From Pseudomonas fluorescens (GTDB lineage Bacteria > Pseudomonadota > Gammaproteobacteria > Pseudomonadales > Pseudomonadaceae): DNA of 64,000 nucleotides. The notes beneath the pieces were generated by a model. It did not search any database, was not told where the DNA came from, and saw only the letters and a program-made list of their open reading frames with translations. The position numbers and the translations under genes were made by a program. Shown in pieces: positions 30,570-38,187 of the stretch; the stretch's first letter is position 1, and each line of letters starts with the position of its first letter. The stretch spans positions 1 through 64,000 of the forward strand of contig NZ_VCNJ01000018.1 in NCBI RefSeq assembly GCF_005938625.1, in the 5' to 3' direction.

Positions 30570-32801
30570 ATGTCACCAAAATTGCCTGCCAAGGCCACCC
30601 GCAGGAGCGACGCCGGAACGCGTCCCTCGCCATCAATCGCCACCCCTGCACGTCCTTCCGTCAGCACACCCCACGTCGGCACTGATAGCCCGTCGATCAT
30701 CAGGCCGGGAGAAGCATCCATCAGCGTCGACAGATCCAGTGGCTCTCAACCTGCCGTCATCGTCAGCCGCAACGAGTCCGGCGCGGCCATGGTATCCACT
30801 GCTGTACGTCGACCGCTGCAGGATTACTGGATAGCCAGCGAGGCCCCCCTTCCGGCTGCCGACACTCAGGGCTTTCGAATTTTCAAGGGGCGTCGCTACG
30901 TCGAGGTGTCAGGCGGGCACCTGGTGCAGGTGTTGATAGACCCCAATATCGGTCTGTACCGAGCGAGGCTGGCAAGCGAGCGAACCCCCTCTGGTCCGTT
31001 ATTGATGCGTGACCCTGACAGCAAACTCTGGCAGCCGCTGGAGTACTCGAAGGGCAAATTGCCCATTCGCCCGATGGACGATCTGAACCATGAGCTGGAC
31101 GTCCACTTCAAGCAGGTAGAGGAATCGGCGGACGCGGCGAAACTGCTACAGCTCGCCTGGCACGCCCGAGAGGGGAAAGAAGGCGAGAGAACCGCACTGG
31201 TTCAATACGAGGTGCAGTGTCACCGCCATCTGGCGATTCTGCAAAAGGCCCTCGACTTCTACACAAAGGAACAGGTGTCGCTGCTGATTTACAAAGGACC
31301 CGGCGAATATGAAGCCGAGTTCCTGAAAATTCAGCAGAGGCAAATTGAAATCTACACCCGGCTGATGCGGGCCGGTGATTGGCGCAAACAACTGGATATA
31401 CCGCCCGGGAGTCAACTCACGCTTGATCATCATCGTTCGATCGCGGGTTACTTGAAGGGCAAATTGATGCTGCTGCAAAAACGTCAGGCCATTGTCGATG
31501 AAGTTCTGAAAAAATCGCGCTATCTGGAAAGCGATTTTACAGAAATGGGTTACGACCCCATGGAGATACACGAAAACACCGCGGACTGGCTCCACGCAAA
31601 AAGCCAGTTGATGGCCGCTGATCAGCACGACCGCGCGCCGATCTTTCTCTCGTTGTCGTTTTCCGAAACCACTATCGCCTTCCGCAACATCGACAACATC
31701 CCGCTGCAATCGCGCATGCCGGTGCTGAGCGACCTGCTAGAACAGTGCGCCTCGGTCCGCGCTTCGTTTGAATTTCTCGAAGTCCCGAACGACGCTGCCC
31801 ACACTGTCGCACGGCTGGACATGATCAAGGCCGTCAAGGCGTTCGAAAACACGCTGGAGCAGCGACTGGCGCTTTATCACCAGGATCTCGAAGACATCGC
31901 CTCATTGCCCGTCTCGGAGGAGTCCATTGACTTCGACTTTATTCCGGCGCAAGGCAAAGATCAGCCAGCGGCGGCGCCCAGACGCATGTTTCGCAGCAAG
32001 CACCACGGTGTCGACCGGATTCGAGTCGGCCAGGCGCGGCGCAGCGAAATTGGCGAAGAGCTGATCGATGTCATGCACCCCCACCGCCCCGCCGAAGTCT
32101 TGCAGACGTATGAGCGACGGGAGGGGCAGTGGCGTCGGGTAATGGCCGCTCAGGAAAAAAACCTGTCGATCCTGACCCGACAGGCACAGCAGCATCTTGA
32201 ACAGACAGACCTGTATTTGCGCCAAGCCTGGCAGGACGAAGCCGCCAGACACAACGCTTCGAGCATCGTCGAATTTCTGGGTGGAAAAGCCGAGGCTCTT
32301 GATGATCTTTGCCTGCAGATGGAAGGTGCTCCCAATCCTGCGACTCTCGATGTCGCGTCTTTTCTTCAGCGCCTCACACATGACAGCCAACGCCTGCGCA
32401 ATGAAGGCGAAGCGATTCGCATCCGACTGTACAAGGACAAGCACTATCTGAGCGCCGACCGGGTCGTGTACCTGCTCCGGCACGATGAATTGCAAGTAAA
32501 GCGACCCCAAAGCCGCGTGACGCTCGGTAAAGCGCAGAAAAAAGACTTTCTCGACGTCTACTCGCTGCACGACAAACGCACCGATGAGCCCTTGTGGGAA
32601 GTCCATTTCCACTATGGAAAAAAGGACAGCCCGGTCATGGCGTTCAAGGACACGGGGGGGCACTTGAAAACCCTTGAGCAGGCCCGTTCGGGCATCGTGT
32701 CCCAACGTCGGGATGAACAGGCCGGGCGTCCGCATGTCGCCATCTGGAGGCTGAACCTCGACCGTAAAACAGCGCAGAAAATCTTCGACCTGGCGTCGTG
32801 A
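30570..32801 (+). CDS. Effector-array paralogue 1 (743 aa), dermonecrotic-toxin-like family
   Basis: CAAGGATGAAGAA precedes the ATG. Residues 1-80 are Ser/Thr/Pro/Arg-rich, with no Sec signal. Residues ~83-155 are the shared N-module (DYWIA...GFRIFKGRRYVEVSGG...YRARLASERTPSGP). A helical middle follows (~170-450). Residues 453-743 are the shared C-module, from IDFDFIPAQ through FLDVYSLHD, WEVHFHYGKKD and SQRRDEQAGRPHVAIWR. Compared with the next gene it lacks one ~120-residue unit after residue 155. The C-module recalls large dermonecrotic-toxin/LRR proteins of pseudomonads. Activity unknown; no LRR or NEL domain. Confidence 0.7.
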   Translation: MSPKLPAKATRRSDAGTRPSPSIATPARPSVSTPHVGTDSPSIIRPGEASISVDRSSGSQPAVIVSRNESGAAMVSTAVRRPLQDYWIASEAPLPAADTQGFRIFKGRRYVEVSGGHLVQVLIDPNIGLYRARLASERTPSGPLLMRDPDSKLWQPLEYSKGKLPIRPMDDLNHELDVHFKQVEESADAAKLLQLAWHAREGKEGERTALVQYEVQCHRHLAILQKALDFYTKEQVSLLIYKGPGEYEAEFLKIQQRQIEIYTRLMRAGDWRKQLDIPPGSQLTLDHHRSIAGYLKGKLMLLQKRQAIVDEVLKKSRYLESDFTEMGYDPMEIHENTADWLHAKSQLMAADQHDRAPIFLSLSFSETTIAFRNIDNIPLQSRMPVLSDLLEQCASVRASFEFLEVPNDAAHTVARLDMIKAVKAFENTLEQRLALYHQDLEDIASLPVSEESIDFDFIPAQGKDQPAAAPRRMFRSKHHGVDRIRVGQARRSEIGEELIDVMHPHRPAEVLQTYERREGQWRRVMAAQEKNLSILTRQAQQHLEQTDLYLRQAWQDEAARHNASSIVEFLGGKAEALDDLCLQMEGAPNPATLDVASFLQRLTHDSQRLRNEGEAIRIRLYKDKHYLSADRVVYLLRHDELQVKRPQSRVTLGKAQKKDFLDVYSLHDKRTDEPLWEVHFHYGKKDSPVMAFKDTGGHLKTLEQARSGIVSQRRDEQAGRPHVAIWRLNLDRKTAQKIFDLAS

Positions 32802-32847
32802 AACCCATGCTGAACCGCTGTTCCACCTATTCTTCAAGGATGAAGAA

Positions 32848-35427
32848 ATGTCACCAAAATTACCTTTGAAGGGCGTCATCACTGTCGATGTCCATCCACG
32901 TCCCGGCGAACCGGCGGTCGTGTCTGTCCCGCGCCCGTTCGTTCAAGCCGGCGCCCCACCCGCGCGCACCGTCTCCACGCAGGGCAGAACCGCAGTGGCT
33001 GCTGATCTCGATGCCATCACACCAATGCCCTCGGTCGTAATCAGTCAGCCCCCCTCGCCGGCAAACCCTCAGCCTGCAGTGAAGCTGACGCTGGAGCATT
33101 ATCGAATCGACGAACAGACTGTGTTGCCCGGTCCCGACGCAGCAGGATTCAGGATACTCAAGGGCCGTCGCTACGTTGATGTATCGGGCGGTGCCATCGT
33201 GCACGTTGCGGCGGATCCTCGGACCGGTCTCTACAGGGCGAGGCTGCCGAGCGAGCTGACACCCTCCGGACCGACGCTTCTGCGTGATCCGGAAAACCTG
33301 CTCTGGTATCCCCTGGAGATGTTCGCGCCGATCACCTTTCCCTTGTCCGGCACGCGCCTGCAGGCGTTTGCCACGGACCTGGATTTCAGCGCTGCGCCAC
33401 TCGCCGGGGATCACCTGCATCGTTACGCCAACAAACTCTATGTGGTCATCGACGACCTCGCCTATCAGGTCTTGCATGATCTCGATGCATCCTCGCCGGC
33501 AATGACCGTCATGCGCATCGTGCGTCCCGAAGATCCCGTGGCTGCCGACCCCGGGAATGTTTACGTCGCGACCCGTCCGGGAAGATCGGAACCGATTGTC
33601 TTTGATGTCCTGGACGGCTGGCAGGGGACGCTGGTCGGTGGGGCGGGCGGCATGCGGCGAAAAGTGGAACAGAGTGGCACCGTGCAAGCGGCGGATCTGC
33701 TGTTCCAGCTGCAGACCCTGGATCTGCAGTTTGATCAGGCGATGGCTGCAGGAGAGCGTCTGCAAATGCTTTGGCGAGCAGTGAAAGGTACGGAGCACGA
33801 ACGCAATGTATTGGGGCGCCTCGAAGCGCACCACCAGCGCGAGCTGGCGCTTCTGGAAGAATCACTTCAACTGCACAACGAGCAAAAGGCGCAGATCGTT
33901 GCGGCCAGAGGCCGTACTGTCTATCGAGACAAAATGGTCATGCTGCAAAAGGGCCGAATGCTGACGTACAACCAGCTCATGATTGCCAGCGACTCCTGCA
34001 AATTACTCGACGGACCGATCTTCGGCGGCCCCGTGTCGGAGCATCCGGCTGTCGCGGCGCACCTGTCGAGCAAACTGGTCATCCTGAAAAAACGCCAGGC
34101 CATCGCCGAAGAGTTGACGAACAAGTGGCATGTGTCGCCAGACGAGTTGCAAGAAACTGCATTCGACCCGATCGAGTTGCACGACCACGTAGCCTTTTGG
34201 GTCTATGCCAAAAGCCGGCTGCTGCTCGATGAGCATGCGACGGTCGATGTCAACAATGCCAATGCCCGATACCTCGCCTATTCATTTGGTCAGGTAACGT
34301 TTGCATTCCGGGCTCTCGACAGCATTCCTGCCGAGGCGCGTATCTCAGTACTCAGTGACCTGCTGGATCAGACATCTGCCATCAGGGTGTCATACGAACA
34401 TCTGCCCCTGCCGCCCGGCCCGGAGCATGTCAGCTCGCGCAGCGAAATCGTCGAGGCCATGCACGCTTTCGAAAGCACGCTGGATCAGCACCTCAATCGG
34501 TATCACCACGAGCAGGAGACAACCCCAGCATTGCCACCGCACGAACAACCCATCGATTTCGATTTCATCCCGCCCCAGCAGCAAAACCAGCAGGCGGCAG
34601 TGCCGAGAAAAATGTTCCGCAGCAAGCAACACGGTGTCTACAAGATCCGCGTCGGCCGGCCACGCCGCACTCACGCTGGCGAAGAGGTGATTGATGTGGT
34701 CAACCCCCATGATCCGACTCAGGTCATGCACACCTATGAGCGTCGGGAGGGAGAGTGGCGCCGGCAAGTGGCCAGACAAGAGAAAAACCTGTCGACCCTC
34801 ACCGATCAGGCCACCGCATTGCTCGATCAAACCGAGCCCCGTCTTACTACCGCCCTGCGCGATGAGAGGGCGAAGGTCAACGCCAACAGCATTGTCGAAT
34901 TCCTGACCGAGCGCGCTGACCATCTGGGCGATCTGGCCCGGCAAATCGAGCGCGCGCCGAATCCGGGCAACCGCGAGATTGCGCCTTTGCTGCAACGGCT
35001 GAACCATGACAGTCAACGTCTGCTCGATGAAGGCCAGGAGATTCGCGTACGCCTGTACAAGGACCCTGCCTACCTGAGCGTAGATCGGGTCGCGTTTCTC
35101 CTCAGCCATGGTCATCTCGGCGTCAGCCGTACTCAATCGCGGGTGCAACTGGGCAAGGGCAATAAGAAGGATTTCCTCGACGTCTATGCGCTGAACGACC
35201 GACAAACCGGCAAGACACTCTGGTACGCGCACTTTCACTACGCCGAAAAAGACACGCCAGCGCTGGACTTCATGCAGCGCCGCGGCCACCTGAAAACCCG
35301 TGAGCAAAACCGCTTGGGAACGTCATCGCAACGCCGGGATGAACAGGCCGGTCGCGCGCATGTGCGGATCTGGCGAGAAGACATCGACCTGTCGACCGCG
35401 CAGAAAATTTTCCAGCTGGCCTCATAA
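32848..35427 (+). CDS. Effector-array paralogue 2 (859 aa), dermonecrotic-toxin-like family
   Basis: It starts 46 bases after paralogue 1 with an almost identical leader and first codons (MSPKLPLKG). The N-module begins at residue ~82 (LEHYRIDEQ...GFRILKGRRYVDVSGG). A second N-unit at ~150-275 (RLQAFATDLDF...LYVVIDDLAYQVLHDLDASS...GGAGGMRR) is absent from paralogue 1 but present in 3 and 4. The helical middle resembles paralogue 1 (VLSDLLDQTSAIR). The C-module at 569-859 is the same 291-residue length as in paralogue 1. No signal peptide, membrane span or recognised catalytic triad. Probably a translocated effector by analogy; unproven. Confidence 0.7.
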   Translation: MSPKLPLKGVITVDVHPRPGEPAVVSVPRPFVQAGAPPARTVSTQGRTAVAADLDAITPMPSVVISQPPSPANPQPAVKLTLEHYRIDEQTVLPGPDAAGFRILKGRRYVDVSGGAIVHVAADPRTGLYRARLPSELTPSGPTLLRDPENLLWYPLEMFAPITFPLSGTRLQAFATDLDFSAAPLAGDHLHRYANKLYVVIDDLAYQVLHDLDASSPAMTVMRIVRPEDPVAADPGNVYVATRPGRSEPIVFDVLDGWQGTLVGGAGGMRRKVEQSGTVQAADLLFQLQTLDLQFDQAMAAGERLQMLWRAVKGTEHERNVLGRLEAHHQRELALLEESLQLHNEQKAQIVAARGRTVYRDKMVMLQKGRMLTYNQLMIASDSCKLLDGPIFGGPVSEHPAVAAHLSSKLVILKKRQAIAEELTNKWHVSPDELQETAFDPIELHDHVAFWVYAKSRLLLDEHATVDVNNANARYLAYSFGQVTFAFRALDSIPAEARISVLSDLLDQTSAIRVSYEHLPLPPGPEHVSSRSEIVEAMHAFESTLDQHLNRYHHEQETTPALPPHEQPIDFDFIPPQQQNQQAAVPRKMFRSKQHGVYKIRVGRPRRTHAGEEVIDVVNPHDPTQVMHTYERREGEWRRQVARQEKNLSTLTDQATALLDQTEPRLTTALRDERAKVNANSIVEFLTERADHLGDLARQIERAPNPGNREIAPLLQRLNHDSQRLLDEGQEIRVRLYKDPAYLSVDRVAFLLSHGHLGVSRTQSRVQLGKGNKKDFLDVYALNDRQTGKTLWYAHFHYAEKDTPALDFMQRRGHLKTREQNRLGTSSQRRDEQAGRAHVRIWREDIDLSTAQKIFQLAS

Positions 35428-35435
35428 AACGGCCT

Positions 35436-35459
35436 GTCCCTGGGCCAAATGCCAGGGAC
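35436..35459 (+). promoter_or_regulatory. Intergenic hairpin before array gene 3
   Basis: GTCCCTGG (35436-35443) pairs with CCAGGGAC (35452-35459) around an 8-nt loop, ending about seven bases before the TCAAGGATG ribosome site. No T run, so more likely mRNA processing or translation control than termination. Confidence 0.45.
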
Positions 35460-35471
35460 CACTTTTCAAGG

Positions 35472-38087
35472 ATGAAAAACATGGTTTCAAGAACGCCCGT
35501 CAGGGGCAGCACTTCAGTCCAGGTGCATACGCGCCCGCATCAAACGCAAGAGGTGACCGTTGCGCGCGTTGACACCGGGCCTCGATTCGACTCAGACATT
35601 CCGGGCACCGGCCGGTATGGGCCGACAACAAGACTTGACGCTGATGCCGATCCGGATGCCATCCGGCAGGTTCCGACCGTCAGAATCGAAACGGTGTTGG
35701 CTCACACGGAAAATGTGCCAGCAGTACAGCAATCGATCGAGCATTACCGTATCGCCGTTGCGACGCAGTTGCCGGCGGCGGATGGCGAAGGGTTCAGAAC
35801 GCACAAGGGCCGCCGCTACGTCGACATGGTCGATGGCGGCACCGTGCTGATCGGGCTGGATGCGGGCACCGGCCAGTACCGCGCCAGACTCCCCAGTGAA
35901 CGGGCGCCTTCCGGGCCGCTGTTGCAGCGCGAGGCTGACAGCGGCTTGTGGCACTCGTCACGTTCGGATGGTTCCGCCACCGCATCATTGAGCGAAACCA
36001 GCCTGCAAGCTTTTCGCACGGGTCTGGATTTCAGCGCTGTGCAACCCGACAGCGATGGGGTGTTCCGGCATGGCGGCAGGTGCTATGCGCTGATCCACAA
36101 TCACGCGTATCAGGTCATGCTCGATGTCGATGCCTCCAGCCCCAGGCAAGCGGTGTGGCGCGTGGTCAAGCCGCAGGACCCGGTGGCTGCCGACAGCGAA
36201 AATCTCTATCGCGCCAGCCGCAGTGGTCTGACCCGTGCCGTTACGCGCAACGAGAACAATGACTGGGTGGCGGCATCTGCGGGGCTGCGGGGTGGCATGC
36301 GGCGTGGCCAAGAACGCGCGACGGCGGATCTGCCCGTGCTGTTGCAGCAATACGTGCCGATTCAGAATGCTCACGCTGCACTGACCGAATCCGTCGAGCG
36401 CTATGACGTCCTGTGGAGCGAAGCCCGAGCACTGCCTGCGGGCAGCGCGGCGCAAGCCGAAAAGCTGATCGCTTTAGAAGTCCATATGCTCAAGCACATC
36501 AGAAAACAAACCGAGTTTGTGCAGTCGCTTATCGACAACAGGACCTGGCTGGTGCGCCTGAAAACGAGTGCAAGATTCAAAGAAGAGCTGCAGACCTTCC
36601 GCATTGAAAGAGTGGAATACCTGAACCGGCTCATGGCTGTCATGGATTTGCGGACCCGGCCGACGGAGTTGAATCTGAGCGCCGAAACCTGCAGAAAATG
36701 CATCGCCAATCTGCACAAAAAACTGAAGTTCCTCGAAGAACGTCAGGTCGTGATCGAACACATCAGAAAGGCCAATCCCGGGGCGGCGCCGAAACTCGCC
36801 GAGCTCAGCGCGCAGGTGCCCAGTGCCGAGCGCATCAACTTCAACAAGCTGACCCTGTACGTTCACCTGCTTGCCGGCACGCCTGACCATTCGCCACACC
36901 TGACCATGCCTTCGCTGTCATCCATCGATCTGCTCACCGGGGACCTGGCCAACGTTCCCGAACGCGAACATCCCATGGCGCTGGTCTTGACCCTCGAACA
37001 GCTGAAAAACGACAGGAGCCGATTTGAACGGCTGCTGGCCGCCAATAGCCCTGACACCGGGTACATCAGGGAAATTCTCGCACTGATTGGTCCATTCGAA
37101 ACCCGTATTGAAAACCGGCTGACGGACATCTTCGACTCGTTCGATGGCGACACCGTACTGCCGAGGCTTGATCAGGACATCGACTTCGACTTCATCCCGC
37201 CGCAACCCGTCGACAGCGGGCAGGCCCATCCCGCTCCGGCAAGAAAAGTATTCCGCACGCGCCAGCACGGTACTTACCGATTGCTGGTAGGCGATACCGA
37301 AACGGCTCGGGACGGCAGCGTCACCATCAAGGTTGCCGATCCTTTGCGCCCGGACCGCCAGCCCCTGCGCTATGAAAGAAGACAAGGTGAATGGCTGCCG
37401 GTACGGCAACCGATCACTCGCGCAGCCAGACCGCAACTCATTGACGAGGCCAAGCGTTTGCTCAACGGCGTCGGTGAACACATCGCTCTGGCCAAGGCTC
37501 ATCAGGCCAGACAATACAACCCGACGGACATCATCGAGGATCTGGGCAAGGCCACCGACCAACTCAACGAACAGGCCCGGCGCCTGGAGCACCACGAATC
37601 GACGGCAGCCAATTCCGAGATCAACACGCTGGCCACGCGCCTGCGCACGGCCGCCGACTCGCTGACCGCGCAAGGACAGGAAGTCCTGGTGCGGATGTAC
37701 AAGAACAAGGACGTGCTGGACATTTTGCGACTGAACTACCTGATCGATCACGCTGAGCTCAGTACCGTCAAAACGGTTGATCGCAAACAACAGGGCAAAG
37801 GCAAGGACAAGTCGTTTCTCGATGTCTATTCGATCCGGGACCGCGTCGACGGCGCGCCGTTGTGGGAAGCGCACTTTCACTATGACAAACACGACAGCGA
37901 ACCACTGAATTTCACCATCAGGGGCAGCCATCTGAAAACCCTCGAACAGAGCAGGCGCGGCATCGAGTCCCAGCGCCGCGACGAGCAGGCCGGCCTGCCC
38001 CATGTCGCCATCTGGCGCCAGACCTTCGATGGCAAGACAGCAACAAAGATATTTGCACTGGCCAGCCCGGCTGCCGTGCCCGAGTGA
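35472..38087 (+). CDS. Effector-array paralogue 3 (871 aa), dermonecrotic-toxin-like family
   Basis: The leader TTTTCAAGGATGAAAAAC matches those of genes 1 and 2, 44 bases after gene 2. The N-module starts at ~89 (IEHYRIAVA...GFRTHKGRRYVDMVDGG) and the second unit follows (SLQAFRTGLDF...CYALIHNHAYQVMLDVDASS). The middle (~290-560) differs clearly from paralogues 1 and 2: it is helical and Lys/Leu-rich, with two Cys in ETCRKCIANL. The C-module runs 570-871 (IDFDFIPPQ, FLDVYSIRD, WEAHFHYDKHD, SQRRDEQAGLPHVAIWR). It looks like a recombinant keeping the ends and swapping the middle. Confidence 0.7.
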   Translation: MKNMVSRTPVRGSTSVQVHTRPHQTQEVTVARVDTGPRFDSDIPGTGRYGPTTRLDADADPDAIRQVPTVRIETVLAHTENVPAVQQSIEHYRIAVATQLPAADGEGFRTHKGRRYVDMVDGGTVLIGLDAGTGQYRARLPSERAPSGPLLQREADSGLWHSSRSDGSATASLSETSLQAFRTGLDFSAVQPDSDGVFRHGGRCYALIHNHAYQVMLDVDASSPRQAVWRVVKPQDPVAADSENLYRASRSGLTRAVTRNENNDWVAASAGLRGGMRRGQERATADLPVLLQQYVPIQNAHAALTESVERYDVLWSEARALPAGSAAQAEKLIALEVHMLKHIRKQTEFVQSLIDNRTWLVRLKTSARFKEELQTFRIERVEYLNRLMAVMDLRTRPTELNLSAETCRKCIANLHKKLKFLEERQVVIEHIRKANPGAAPKLAELSAQVPSAERINFNKLTLYVHLLAGTPDHSPHLTMPSLSSIDLLTGDLANVPEREHPMALVLTLEQLKNDRSRFERLLAANSPDTGYIREILALIGPFETRIENRLTDIFDSFDGDTVLPRLDQDIDFDFIPPQPVDSGQAHPAPARKVFRTRQHGTYRLLVGDTETARDGSVTIKVADPLRPDRQPLRYERRQGEWLPVRQPITRAARPQLIDEAKRLLNGVGEHIALAKAHQARQYNPTDIIEDLGKATDQLNEQARRLEHHESTAANSEINTLATRLRTAADSLTAQGQEVLVRMYKNKDVLDILRLNYLIDHAELSTVKTVDRKQQGKGKDKSFLDVYSIRDRVDGAPLWEAHFHYDKHDSEPLNFTIRGSHLKTLEQSRRGIESQRRDEQAGLPHVAIWRQTFDGKTATKIFALASPAAVPE

Positions 38088-38134
38088 AGGGCACTGGCAT
38101 TAGACGATCAATCAGGCAATGACGCCGCCCCTGC

Positions 38135-38162
38135 CATCAGCTCCGATTCAGGTGAGCTGATG
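38135..38162 (+). promoter_or_regulatory. Intergenic hairpin before array gene 4
   Basis: CATCAGCTC (38135-38143) pairs perfectly with GAGCTGATG (38154-38162). It is followed by TGCAAACTACAAGGAT and the ATG. The GCTGATGTG right arm is shared with the hairpin before gene 1. It lies in the longest gap of the array (100 bases), so a promoter for gene 4 may be here. Confidence 0.45.
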
Positions 38163-38187
38163 TGCAAACTACAAGGATAGAAAAGAC

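Noticed and set aside
30562..30834. ATG within the AAGGATGAA leader of array gene 1 opening a 90-codon frame
   Set aside because: It lies inside the ribosome site of the real gene, and the product is Arg/Ser/Pro shadow sequence.
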